The notes below the pieces were generated by a model. It saw only the letters and a list, made by a program, of their open reading frames with translations. It was not told the DNA's origin and searched no databases. Made by a program: the position numbers and the translations under genes. From the NCBI RefSeq assembly GCF_965224175.1, contig NZ_OZ245041.1, positions 1,178,001 to 1,242,000 on the forward strand: a stretch of DNA of 64,000 nucleotides, in the 5' to 3' direction. Below are positions 46,295 to 55,373 of the stretch, piece by piece (position 1 is the stretch's first letter; the number at the start of each line of letters is the position of its first letter). The stretch comes from Kordia sp965224175 (GTDB taxonomy: Bacteria > Bacteroidota > Bacteroidia > Flavobacteriales > Flavobacteriaceae).

Positions 46295-46861
46295 TTAGTT
46301 TCCTAACATTCCTTTTTTCAGACGCTTATCTGCTGGCTTGTCAGATAACCAAATTCCGAAAAGTGCTTTTTTGAATCCTAAACCTGCAATCGTTCCTTTC
46401 TTTGTTCCATTTTTGTATACTGAAACTCCATCACCTTTAACGTACACAATATCGAAAATATCTCCATCGTTTATTTCATCACTAAAGAATCCTTTAAATT
46501 TCTCAATTTCAGAAGAAATAGGCGCTGTATTTCCTTTTGTAGAGTTCTCAAAACCATCATCTACCGCATTGATCATTTTCTTACTTGAAATTAATCGTGA
46601 AGTAATGTGTAATTTGATTGCCATTGTTTCATCTGCCTCCATGATATCTTTAGCATCACTTGACTTTTGCACTAAATACAATCCGCCTGAATATAATTTA
46701 AACCATGCTTTTTTACGCACACCTGCTCCATTGTATACTAATTTTTGACTGTCAAAAGTAACTGTTTCTGGAAGTGTCGCTGATCCTACTTCAATTTGTG
46801 CATTTACAGCACTCATACCTACGATTAAAAAAGCGATTAACGCATAAATTGTCTTTTTCAT
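46295..46861 (-). CDS. Chalcone isomerase-like exported protein
   Basis: A 188-aa protein with a signal peptide (MKKTIYALIAFLIVGMSAVNA) and the chalcone-isomerase-like fold pattern: VYNGAGVRKKAWFKLYSGGLYL at about 41-62, L-H-I-T-S, and FGIWLSDKPADKRLKKGMLG at the end. Bacterial members are not flavonoid enzymes and their role is unknown. First of a pair with DUF2147. Confidence 0.8.
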   Translation of the reverse strand: MKKTIYALIAFLIVGMSAVNAQIEVGSATLPETVTFDSQKLVYNGAGVRKKAWFKLYSGGLYLVQKSSDAKDIMEADETMAIKLHITSRLISSKKMINAVDDGFENSTKGNTAPISSEIEKFKGFFSDEINDGDIFDIVYVKGDGVSVYKNGTKKGTIAGLGFKKALFGIWLSDKPADKRLKKGMLGN

Positions 46862-46928
46862 TTCTTATTGGGTTTATTTATAATTTTCGTTCGTAATATA
46901 CTACTTTTTATTATGCAAACATAATAAA

Positions 46929-47876
46929 TTAACCTGTCTGCCTTCTGAGTTTTAGCATATCTATAGAAGCATTTAATTCAAATCCTAAGAGTAATATGTT
47001 CGCATTCAACCATATATACATCATCAAGATTAATAACGCTCCAATAGAACCGTATAACTCGTTGTATTGAGAGAAGTTTGCAATATATATTCCAAACAGA
47101 TATGACGTAAGTATAATTAACACTGTAGTCAATAACGCTCCAGGAGAAAAGAATTTTGCTCTTCTACCTTGGTACGTTCCAAAGTGATACAAGATTGCTG
47201 TTCCAACGTATACCATGATAATCAAGAATGCAAATTTAGCAATAGTGATTCCTGTTTCGTCTGTTTGTGCTACATTCAAGCCAGTTGTTTTCCCAGCTAA
47301 GTCACTCAAATATGGTATGTATATTTCTACATATCCCAATACGACTATGGTTAAAATCAACAACAATGCCAAAATTAAACCAACACTTAATGCGTATAAG
47401 TATTGCTGAAAGAATCTTCGCTTTTTTTGAATGTAATATGAGTTCTCAAATCCAGCAAAAATAGCACTTACACCATTCGCCATTAAAAAAATAGAGAGTA
47501 AAAATGTAGACGATAATAATCCTCCACGTTTGTTTTTCACAATATCTACAATGATTTCATTGAGAAAATTCCCTGATTCGTCTGGTAAGAAAGAAGTTAT
47601 TGTGTTGATAAAGCTTGCTTGAAAACCTTCAATTGGAACGAATGGAAGTAAATTTAGCAAGAATAGTAATGACGGGAATATAGCCATAAAGAAACTAAAT
47701 GCTACTGCGCCAGCGCGAGAAGTCACAGCTCCATTAATGATTCCTACAATATACATTTCTAAAAGATCATAGATTGATAAACCTTCAAGTCCAGGAAGTT
47801 TTACCTTCTTGAGTAATCGCACCAATACATTTAGTATGGGGATTTTTGCGAGTTTATCTTCGATGTCTTTAGACAT
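46929..47876 (-). CDS. YihY/BrkB-family membrane protein
   Basis: A 315-aa polytopic protein with six or so membrane segments and the family motif SRAGAVAFSFFMAIFPSLLF at about 56-75, plus YGSIGALLILMMYIWLNANILLLG near the end. Formerly linked to ribonuclease BN by mistake; the real role is unknown, possibly transport. It begins at the stop of nadC (shared base, 1-bp overlap), so the two are cotranscribed. Confidence 0.88.
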   Translation of the reverse strand: MSKDIEDKLAKIPILNVLVRLLKKVKLPGLEGLSIYDLLEMYIVGIINGAVTSRAGAVAFSFFMAIFPSLLFLLNLLPFVPIEGFQASFINTITSFLPDESGNFLNEIIVDIVKNKRGGLLSSTFLLSIFLMANGVSAIFAGFENSYYIQKKRRFFQQYLYALSVGLILALLLILTIVVLGYVEIYIPYLSDLAGKTTGLNVAQTDETGITIAKFAFLIIMVYVGTAILYHFGTYQGRRAKFFSPGALLTTVLIILTSYLFGIYIANFSQYNELYGSIGALLILMMYIWLNANILLLGFELNASIDMLKLRRQTG

Positions 47877-48736
47877 TAGTCAACGGCTTTTAGGCTTAAA
47901 TCTAAATTGTATACTGAATGCGTTAATGCTCCAGAAGAAATGTAATCGACACCACAAAGTGCGTATTCGCGAATGGTTTTTTCATTAATTCCTCCAGAAG
48001 ATTCTGTCAAACATTGATCTCCAATCATTTCTACTGCTTTTCGTGTATCTTCATAGTTGAAGTTATCAATTAAGATTCTGTAGACTCCTTCAGTTTGTAA
48101 AATTTCTGCAATTTCACCTAAATCACGCGCTTCCACAATGATTTTTAAATCACGATTGGTTTCTTTTAAATATGCTTTCGTTTTTGTAATTGCTTGCGTA
48201 ATTCCTCCACAAAAATCAATATGATTGTCTTTTAACATGATCATATCATACAATGCAAAACGGTGATTGACTCCACCACCAATTTTTACAGCCCATTTTT
48301 CAAGTGCTCTAATTCCAGGTGTTGTTTTACGTGTATCTAAAATTTTAGTTCCAGTTCCTTCCAGCAACTTTACAAACATGTTTGTTTTTGTAGCAATGGC
48401 ACTCATACGTTGCATTGCGTTTAGTACCAAACGTTCTGCTTTTAAGATAGATTGTGACTTTCCTGTTACATAGAAGGCAATATCTCCGTACTTTACACTA
48501 CTTCCATCTTCAATAAGTGTTTCAACTTTCATGTCTGGATCAACATAAGCAAAAACCATTTTCGCAAATTCAATTCCTGCAATAATTCCCTCATCTTTTA
48601 CGAGTAATTTAGCTTTTCCTTCTGCTGTTGCAGGAATACATGCTAATGAACTGTGATCGCCATCTCCAACATCTTCACGGATGGCATTTGAAATTATTAA
48701 CTCTAATTCTTTTTGAAATTGCGTTTCTGAAATCAT
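47876..48736 (-). CDS. nadC: Nicotinate-nucleotide pyrophosphorylase (carboxylating)
   Basis: A 286-aa quinolinate phosphoribosyltransferase, which makes nicotinate mononucleotide in NAD synthesis. Typical segments are present: A-R-E-D-V-G-D-G-D-H-S-type N-terminus (here REDVGDGDHSS), LDTRKTTPGIRALEKWAVKIGGG, LKDNHI and IIVEARD, and ESSGGINEKT at the phosphate site. Length is normal. Other de novo genes (nadA, nadB) are not in the window. Confidence 0.95.
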   Translation of the reverse strand: MISETQFQKELELIISNAIREDVGDGDHSSLACIPATAEGKAKLLVKDEGIIAGIEFAKMVFAYVDPDMKVETLIEDGSSVKYGDIAFYVTGKSQSILKAERLVLNAMQRMSAIATKTNMFVKLLEGTGTKILDTRKTTPGIRALEKWAVKIGGGVNHRFALYDMIMLKDNHIDFCGGITQAITKTKAYLKETNRDLKIIVEARDLGEIAEILQTEGVYRILIDNFNYEDTRKAVEMIGDQCLTESSGGINEKTIREYALCGVDYISSGALTHSVYNLDLSLKAVD

Positions 48737-48887
48737 ATGCTTTTTAAAATAGTATTTACTTCAAAATTGCAAAGTTTAAATCGCATATCCAAAATTGACA
48801 TGTCATTATTTTCATGATTCTGTCCAAGAACACTTAAAAACCGTTCATTTGATGATATTTTTATATGATTTCTATTATTTTTACCGA

Positions 48888-49361
48888 ATGAATATTAAGT
48901 TACTCGCTATTGGAAGGACAGATGACAAGCAATTGCAACAGCTGATAGATTTGTATGTAAAACGCTTGTCACATTATGTAAAGTTTACTTTGGAGATTAT
49001 TCCTGATTTAAAAAACACTAAAAACCTTAGCGAGTCACAACAAAAAGAGAAAGAAGGCGAATTGATTCTTAAAAAACTAGCGCCTACAGACGTTTTGGTT
49101 TTGTTAGATGAAAACGGAAAACAGTTTTCTTCCGTAGATTTTTCAAACTATTTACAAAAGCGCATGAATGCTGGTATTAAAACTTTGGTTTTTGTGATTG
49201 GCGGACCTTATGGTTTTTCTGAGAACGTTTATGCGAAAGCACAAGGAAAGGTATCTTTATCCAAAATGACCTTTTCACACCAAATGGTGCGTTTGTTTGT
49301 AGTAGAACAGATTTATAGAGCCTTTACTATTTTACGAAATGAACCGTATCATCATAGATGA
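48888..49361 (+). CDS. rlmH: 23S rRNA (pseudouridine1915-N3)-methyltransferase
   Basis: A 157-aa SPOUT methyltransferase. The ATG at 48888 gives the usual family length; the longer frame adds 31 codons with no family match. The core has MNIKLLAIGRTDDKQL at the start, FVIGGPYGFS at about 103-112, and the C-terminal MTFSHQMVRLFVVEQIYRAFTI and YHH. Its stop abuts the stop of the convergent hydrolase with no gap. Confidence 0.95.
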   Translation: MNIKLLAIGRTDDKQLQQLIDLYVKRLSHYVKFTLEIIPDLKNTKNLSESQQKEKEGELILKKLAPTDVLVLLDENGKQFSSVDFSNYLQKRMNAGIKTLVFVIGGPYGFSENVYAKAQGKVSLSKMTFSHQMVRLFVVEQIYRAFTILRNEPYHHR

Positions 49362-51617
49362 TTAATTCGTTGGAATTTCTATATAGCTATCCGTAAACCA
49401 CTTTACCAACAAAGGTTCTCCTGCATCTTTTATTGTTTCACGACTTACTTCTTTGCCTGTTCCATAATTAATTTCCCATTCTGGATTTTTATTAATATTT
49501 ACAATTAGGATTAGCTTACTTCCTTTTACCAGTTTTTTACTTGTGAAATATGTGTCTTTAAAATTTAACTTTGTTTTCGTATTTGGTTTTAACAACTTTC
49601 TTTCTTCTTTATTATCTGAATAACTAGCTCTTTGAATGTAATTACTTAAATAAAAATAAGTTCCATCTTCTTTTAACTCAAACAACAATAAGGTATAATC
49701 TATATCCTTTTTATTGATCATAACAGAAAGTTCTCCTGAAAAAGAACCGTTTATTTCCATGTCTTTTTCTATTGGATCTGATATAAAAACTAGTCCATTA
49801 TTAGTATTTAGTGTCGAATCAATAATAGATAACTTCTCAAAATCTATATGATTATGAATTTTGGTTCTGTCTGAAAAATCGATTTTCTGCGAAACATAAT
49901 TGTTATTTTTTTCTATTGCTGTTTGAAGTTTGTAATAGTTTCCTACTTTCGTATCTGATAAATAGAATGTTTTTTTGTTAGCTTGAAGTTCTTCTAATGT
50001 CGAAGCATGCTCCCATGTGTTCGCTTCCATCACTTGATAATTGATTTTATCTTTTAATAAGATAGGTTTTTTATCTTCTTTTAGAATATAGTTAAACCAA
50101 CTAAAAACCAAAGAATTTACACTAATTCTCGCAACAGAATCTATTGTATATTTTTTTAATTCTGTATTAGGGTTTCCTTGTGCTCCACCATGATCGTAAG
50201 GTCCAATCACTAAATAATGATTGGGATTTTTATGATATTTGTGATGTTCTTTAAAATAATACAAAGCGCCTGATTGATCATCGTCAAAATATCCTGTTAT
50301 TGTCAATATTGGAATGTTTATTTTAGAGAAGTCATTTTTATCGGCGACCATATTTTTCCAATAGTCATCACGATCGGGATGATTTAGCCAACGCTGAAAC
50401 GTTTTGTTTGGTCTTCCTTCAATGCTGTCTAAAGTTCTAAATGATTTTCCACTTTTGAACCAATCGCCGTATACTTTTTCCCATTTCTCTGCATTAGAAA
50501 AGTCTTCATAGTCTGTAAATTTATTGTTCTCTACATAATGAATCCAACGTAACATGTAAGACATAAATACATTATTCTGCATTGGATAATCAACACCTAC
50601 TCCAACTGCTACTTGCGGTACTATTGTTTTTAATGCTGGATGTATCCTTTTTGCAGTTGCCCACTGAGAAAACCCTAAATAACTTCCCCCAAACATACCA
50701 ACTTTACCATTACTCCACGATTGTTTTGAAATCCAATCAATAACACTGTAAGCGTCTTCTCCATCATTTTCAAAAGGATGTAACTCATTATCACTTAACC
50801 ACTTTCCTCTTGTATTTGCAATAACAGCAACATAATCTTTATCTGCGATTGACTTTGCTAGCTCTAGATCAACATCATCAGCATAAATTGAAAATTTTAA
50901 AATAGTAGGTTGTTTCCCTTTTAATTTTCTATTTCTAACAACTCTTACTGGTATTTTTACATCTCCTTTTGCGACTATAATACTATCATTAATAATATAA
51001 TTCTCTTCATCAAACTCTTTTATAACTTTAGAAATTAGTCTATTAGTTTCTTCATAAAGTTTCGCATTCATAAATGTTTGAAAAAGTATATAAGTTTCAG
51101 CAACATTAGAAGAATCTTTCTGACTTTTTAATAGATTTTTTAAATTTTCAGGTTCATCTTTTATAGAAGAACTAAAGAAATAATCTAAAAATTGTGATAA
51201 CCTATCTTGAATATTCCCCATGAACGCTTTCAGTTCCTTTGAATAACTTTCTTCAAAAGAAATATTTTCTTTTTTAGCTCTCAATTTAGCTTTAGAATAT
51301 ATTAACAATCGTTTGCCTATATATTTTTCATAGTATGGATATTTTTCTTTGTAATAATTGTCTAATTTACTAATATTAGAAATTGCTTCTTCATAATTCT
51401 CTTCAATGATGTAAAAACGAGTTATCTTAAGAATACTATCCGTATCATTTTTCCAATGATAATTCTTCAAAAGTTCGCTTGCTATTATTTTCATCTCTTT
51501 AACAAGTCCAACTTCTGTTGTATCTGCTATCTTGGAGAATTTCTTTTTTTGCCCGTAACTAACTGTTAAAAAGCAAATAAAAAAAGTAAGCACTATATAT
51601 TTGAAATTCATGAACAA
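49362..51617 (-). CDS. CocE/NonD-family hydrolase
   Basis: A 751-aa protein with a signal peptide (start at Met1 or Met3, cleavage near SYG). The N-terminal ~190 residues are helical and unusual for the family. The alpha/beta hydrolase domain (about 210-500) carries nucleophile Ser in GGSYLGFSQW, an Asp in GYFDDDQSG and a His in GPYDHGG. A jelly-roll C-terminal domain follows. Members hydrolyse acyl esters or X-Pro peptides. Probably exported, so perhaps a nutrient enzyme. Confidence 0.85.
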   Translation of the reverse strand: MFMNFKYIVLTFFICFLTVSYGQKKKFSKIADTTEVGLVKEMKIIASELLKNYHWKNDTDSILKITRFYIIEENYEEAISNISKLDNYYKEKYPYYEKYIGKRLLIYSKAKLRAKKENISFEESYSKELKAFMGNIQDRLSQFLDYFFSSSIKDEPENLKNLLKSQKDSSNVAETYILFQTFMNAKLYEETNRLISKVIKEFDEENYIINDSIIVAKGDVKIPVRVVRNRKLKGKQPTILKFSIYADDVDLELAKSIADKDYVAVIANTRGKWLSDNELHPFENDGEDAYSVIDWISKQSWSNGKVGMFGGSYLGFSQWATAKRIHPALKTIVPQVAVGVGVDYPMQNNVFMSYMLRWIHYVENNKFTDYEDFSNAEKWEKVYGDWFKSGKSFRTLDSIEGRPNKTFQRWLNHPDRDDYWKNMVADKNDFSKINIPILTITGYFDDDQSGALYYFKEHHKYHKNPNHYLVIGPYDHGGAQGNPNTELKKYTIDSVARISVNSLVFSWFNYILKEDKKPILLKDKINYQVMEANTWEHASTLEELQANKKTFYLSDTKVGNYYKLQTAIEKNNNYVSQKIDFSDRTKIHNHIDFEKLSIIDSTLNTNNGLVFISDPIEKDMEINGSFSGELSVMINKKDIDYTLLLFELKEDGTYFYLSNYIQRASYSDNKEERKLLKPNTKTKLNFKDTYFTSKKLVKGSKLILIVNINKNPEWEINYGTGKEVSRETIKDAGEPLLVKWFTDSYIEIPTN

Positions 51618-51700
51618 TTATTTTCTGATATCTTTACAAATAAAAGAAAAAGATTGTTTTATTCAATTAACGTTAGACTCGAATTTTCGCACTATTTCTT

Positions 51701-51708
51701 TATTTTTG
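51701..51708 (+). promoter_or_regulatory. Promoter -7 element for rdgB
   Basis: TATTTTTG, an exact TAnnTTTG match, lies 24 bases before the rdgB ATG. The element region is AT-rich and the -33 part is not clear. Confidence 0.5.
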
Positions 51709-51732
51709 GGAAATTGAAATAATTTCTACATC

Positions 51733-52311
51733 ATGAAAATCGTATTTGCTACCAACAACCAAAATAAAGTTAAAGAAGTACAATCATTATTACCTGATCA
51801 TATTACCATTTTAAGCTTAGCAGCAATTGGTTGTGAAGAAGACATTCCTGAAACACAACCAACTATTGAAGGAAATGCCATTCAAAAAGCACAGTATGTA
51901 AAAGAACACTATGGTTACGATTGTTTCGCTGACGATACAGGCTTAGAAGTACATGCGTTAAATGGCGAACCAGGAGTTTTTTCTGCACGTTATGCAGGTT
52001 CACAACGAAATGCGGATGATAATATGAATAAGTTATTGAGCAATCTTCAAAACAAAGACAATCGTTCTGCACATTTTAAAACCGTTGTAGCTCTAATCTT
52101 AAATGGCGAACAACATACATTTACTGGAATTTGTGAAGGAACTATTATCGAAGAAAAACGAGGTAAAAAAGGTTTTGGTTACGATCCTATTTTTATGGCA
52201 GATGGTTTTACGGAAACATTCGCACAAATATCACTCGAAGAAAAAAATCGTGTAGGACATCGTGGAAAAGCGGTACAAAAATTGATTGACTTTTTGAGTA
52301 CCAAAAAATGA
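51733..52311 (+). CDS. rdgB: Non-canonical purine NTP pyrophosphatase (RdgB/HAM1)
   Basis: A 192-aa ITP/XTP/dITP pyrophosphatase that cleans the nucleotide pool. Conserved substrate site FATNNQNKVKEV at the N-terminus, metal/catalytic ADDTGLEV (about 64-71), ARYAG, and FGYDPIF near the C-terminus. Length is normal. Six bases separate it from the next start, so they may be cotranscribed. Confidence 0.95.
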   Translation: MKIVFATNNQNKVKEVQSLLPDHITILSLAAIGCEEDIPETQPTIEGNAIQKAQYVKEHYGYDCFADDTGLEVHALNGEPGVFSARYAGSQRNADDNMNKLLSNLQNKDNRSAHFKTVVALILNGEQHTFTGICEGTIIEEKRGKKGFGYDPIFMADGFTETFAQISLEEKNRVGHRGKAVQKLIDFLSTKK

Positions 52312-52317
52312 TCAATC

Positions 52318-53292
52318 TTGAAAATACAGAAACTCTTACTTGTTTTACTTCCATTCTTTATTTCTTCTTGCACCAAAACTATTGTTGAAAAGGAAATTGT
52401 TTATTTACAGAAGATTAATGATACCATACTAAAATTTAATTCTGCTCAAAAAGATGGTGAGTTGTACAAATTTAACATTTTAAGATATGATACCATTCTA
52501 ACTCACAATAAAAATTTTGGCGTAAGAAAGTCTTCTTTTGATCGTTTTGACAGCATTTATAACATACAAGCAACTTTTGAAGAAAAGCATATCAAAATTG
52601 ATAGATATGATGAATATATCCAAAAAACTGTCGTTAAAGATGTTACGCAAACAGATTCTGTAGGACTTACAACAAATTATATTGTAACAGGACTTACACA
52701 ACGATATCAAGATTTAGAACTATCAGGACTCAAAGGAACGAAACATACTGTACAGTTTTTTCATCCAGAAAGTATCTGCAATTCAGCATATGAACTAAAT
52801 TTTTACAGTGACGATTTACAAATTTACGATCATGCAGGATATTTTCTAACAACAATATTTGGTTGTTGCACTAGCACATGTGAATTTAAACTATTCGATC
52901 TAAATGGAAATTATATTTTTCATTCTAATGATTTCATTAGCTTAGTGAGAACTGAATATAACTATTATTTGATCAGTGCCTTGAAAACCGAAGTGTATGA
53001 TTTGCCAATAATTGTCATTCAAGATAAATACAAAAAGAGGCAATATGTGAACATTGCAAATATTCCAAACAAGATGAATTATGTTGAAAATTTTCATCTA
53101 AAATTCAAAAACAGCAAGACCACACAAATTGGATCTTTCGAAACATCATTAAAAGAATATAATATCAAACACCTAGACGATCTTGAAATTTTAGTCCCTT
53201 TTGGTAAAATTGATACACTTCGAATTCCATTCAAAAACGAAAAAGCCTTCGGAATCGATTATCCACACATAGAAATATCTTTAGAAAATTAG
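52318..53292 (+). CDS. Hypothetical lipoprotein with TTG start
   Basis: A 324-aa protein whose only usable start is TTG at 52318: the in-frame codons upstream run into the rdgB stop region, and the first residues make a perfect lipoprotein signal (MKIQKLLLVLLPFFISSC, Cys18 lipidated). It is therefore a convincing TTG-started gene. The body is beta-rich, with no known domain. It is probably envelope-located and read from the rdgB transcript. Confidence 0.75.
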   Translation: MKIQKLLLVLLPFFISSCTKTIVEKEIVYLQKINDTILKFNSAQKDGELYKFNILRYDTILTHNKNFGVRKSSFDRFDSIYNIQATFEEKHIKIDRYDEYIQKTVVKDVTQTDSVGLTTNYIVTGLTQRYQDLELSGLKGTKHTVQFFHPESICNSAYELNFYSDDLQIYDHAGYFLTTIFGCCTSTCEFKLFDLNGNYIFHSNDFISLVRTEYNYYLISALKTEVYDLPIIVIQDKYKKRQYVNIANIPNKMNYVENFHLKFKNSKTTQIGSFETSLKEYNIKHLDDLEILVPFGKIDTLRIPFKNEKAFGIDYPHIEISLEN

Positions 53293-53351
53293 CAATAAAC
53301 AACTGATAATTAAATTATTAAACTGAAATTAGTCATTTAAAAATAAAACAC

Positions 53352-53359
53352 TACCTTTG
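53352..53359 (+). promoter_or_regulatory. Promoter -7 element for the DEAD-box helicase
   Basis: TACCTTTG, an exact TAnnTTTG match, lies 120 bases before the helicase ATG, implying a leader of about 113-115 bases. No gene occurs in the leader. Confidence 0.55.
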
Positions 53360-53383
53360 CGCCTTGAAATCTCAGAGCGAGAT

Positions 53384-53458
53384 GAAGTTATGCAGCGTCA
53401 GGGTATTTTATTAGGTCGTAACGCTCAATGTAACTTCTCAATACAGCAAAAAGCTGTA
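53384..53458 (+). promoter_or_regulatory. Structured leader of the DEAD-box helicase
   Basis: Two hairpins are visible. A long arm GAAGTTA (53384-53390) plus AGCGT (53394-53398) pairs with ACGCT (53421-53425) plus TAACTTC (53431-53437), with a small internal loop. A second perfect 6-bp hairpin TACAGC/GCTGTA (53442-53458) follows, 21 bases before the ATG. A folded leader on a DEAD-box gene suggests temperature or autoregulation, as known for E. coli cold-shock genes. This is inference. Confidence 0.45.
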
Positions 53459-53479
53459 CGAACCTTATAAAATTACATT

Positions 53480-55258
53480 ATGACAAAATTTGAAGAATTA
53501 GGTCTTCAAGACACGCTTTTGCGTGCCATTCAGGACATGGGCTTTGAAACGCCTAGTGAAGTTCAAGAAAAAGCAATTCCATTATTACTTAACGAAGACA
53601 CAGATGTTGTTGCCTTAGCGCAAACAGGAACTGGTAAAACAGCCGCTTTTGGTTTTCCGTTAATTCAAAAAATAAACGCAGACAGTCGTACCACACAAGG
53701 ATTAATTTTATCGCCAACGCGAGAATTATGCTTGCAGATTACCAATGAATTAAAAAACTACTCTAAATACGAAAACATTAATGTAGTCGCTATTTATGGA
53801 GGAGCAAGTATCACAGATCAAGCAAGACAAGTAAAGAAAGGCGCACAAATCGTAGTAGCAACTCCGGGTCGTATGCAAGATATGATCAATCGCCGTATGG
53901 TTGATATTACAAAAATTGAATACTGTGTATTAGATGAAGCTGATGAAATGTTAAACATGGGATTCTATGAAGATATTACTTCTATCCTATCGCACACACC
54001 AGATGATAAAAGTACGTGGTTATTCTCTGCAACAATGCCAAGAGAAGTTTCTACAATTGCTAAAAAGTTTATGTATGATCCAAAAGAAATTACGGTTGGA
54101 TCACGTAACTCTGGTTCAGATAAAGTACGTCACGAATTCTACGCAGTAAGCGGTCGTGATCGTTATTTAGCCTTAAAACGTTTGGCAGATGCCAATCCAG
54201 ATATATTTTCAGTAGTTTTCTGTAGAACAAAGCGTGATACACAAAGTGTTGCTGAAAAATTAATTGAAGACGGATATAATGCAGCAGCAATTCATGGAGA
54301 TTTAAGCCAGAATCAACGTGATTTAGTGATGAAATCATTCCGTACACGTCAAATTCAAATGTTAGTAGCTACTGATGTAGCAGCACGTGGAATTGATGTA
54401 GACGATATTACACACGTTATCAACTACCAATTACCAGACGAAATAGAAACCTATACTCACCGAAGCGGTCGTACTGGTAGAGCTGGAAAGAATGGAGTTT
54501 CTATGGTAATTGTGACAAAAAGTGAAATGCGCAAAATCAAATCGATTGAGCGTAAAATTCAAAAGAAATTTGAACAAAAAACCATTCCAACTGGAATTGA
54601 AATCTGTCAAGTACAATTATTTCACTTAGCCAATAAAATTCACAATACAGAAGTAAATGAACAAGTAGATGAATATTTACCTGCAATTTTAGAAATCTTT
54701 GAAGATACTTCTAAAGAAGATTTAATAAAACGTATGGTTTCTGTTGAATTTAACCGTTTCTATAACTACTACAAGAATAAACGTGATTTAAATCAACCAA
54801 AAGGAAACAATGAAGATCGTGGTTCTCGTGGAAAAAGTAACGACCATAGTACGCGTTACTTTATCAATGTTGGAGAAAAAGACGGATACGATTGGATGCG
54901 TTTAAAAGATTTCTTAAAAGAAACACTTAGCTTAGGTCGTGATGATGTATACAAAGTGGACGTAAAAGAAAGTTTCTCTTTCTTTAATACAGATAATGAC
55001 AAAAAAGAACAAGTATTAGCACACTTTACTGACTTTAAAGTAGACGGACGTTTTGTGAATGTTGAAGAATCAACTAACACTGGCGGTGGCGGTGGAAGAC
55101 GACGCAGAGATGGCGGCGGAAGACGTCGTAGAGATGGCGGAAATGGAGGTGATCGTAGAAGAAGTCGAAGAAGTGAAAACTCATCAGATGGCGGAAGACG
55201 TCGCAGAAATGATAGCGGTGGCGGAGATCGTTTTAGAGGAAGATCGAGAAGAAAATAA
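53480..55258 (+). CDS. DEAD-box RNA helicase with RNA-binding tail
   Basis: A 592-aa ATP-dependent RNA helicase of the CsdA/DeaD group. Motifs are intact: Q motif near residue 28, AQTGTGKT (47-54), PTREL, DEAD (152-155), SAT, ARGID and HRSGRTGR. A DbpA-type RNA-binding domain (about 455-525) follows, then a low-complexity Gly/Arg/Asp tail (RRRRDGGG-type repeats) of about 60 residues. Cold-shock RNA remodelling and ribosome assembly are the likely roles. Confidence 0.93.
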   Translation: MTKFEELGLQDTLLRAIQDMGFETPSEVQEKAIPLLLNEDTDVVALAQTGTGKTAAFGFPLIQKINADSRTTQGLILSPTRELCLQITNELKNYSKYENINVVAIYGGASITDQARQVKKGAQIVVATPGRMQDMINRRMVDITKIEYCVLDEADEMLNMGFYEDITSILSHTPDDKSTWLFSATMPREVSTIAKKFMYDPKEITVGSRNSGSDKVRHEFYAVSGRDRYLALKRLADANPDIFSVVFCRTKRDTQSVAEKLIEDGYNAAAIHGDLSQNQRDLVMKSFRTRQIQMLVATDVAARGIDVDDITHVINYQLPDEIETYTHRSGRTGRAGKNGVSMVIVTKSEMRKIKSIERKIQKKFEQKTIPTGIEICQVQLFHLANKIHNTEVNEQVDEYLPAILEIFEDTSKEDLIKRMVSVEFNRFYNYYKNKRDLNQPKGNNEDRGSRGKSNDHSTRYFINVGEKDGYDWMRLKDFLKETLSLGRDDVYKVDVKESFSFFNTDNDKKEQVLAHFTDFKVDGRFVNVEESTNTGGGGGRRRRDGGGRRRRDGGNGGDRRRSRRSENSSDGGRRRRNDSGGGDRFRGRSRRK

Positions 55259-55281
55259 CAAAAATATTGTTAATATTAAGT

Positions 55282-55307
55282 AAAAAGTGTGCTTCGGCGC
55301 ACTTTTT
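55282..55307 (+). terminator. Rho-independent terminator with UUCG tetraloop
   Basis: AAAAAGTGTGC (55282-55292) pairs with GCGCACTTTTT (55297-55307) with one G-U pair, closed by a TTCG tetraloop. It ends the helicase gene. Confidence 0.85.
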
Positions 55308-55373
55308 ATTGTTTTGTTTAGTATTTTTATACGACTATTAGTCAAGAAGACTATTCATTCAAAAATTGCATAC

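Noticed and set aside
55084..55240. Repeated GGCGGAAGACGTCG-like units, first taken for a repeat array
   Set aside because: They are in frame and encode the Arg/Gly tail of the helicase, not a CRISPR or mobile repeat.
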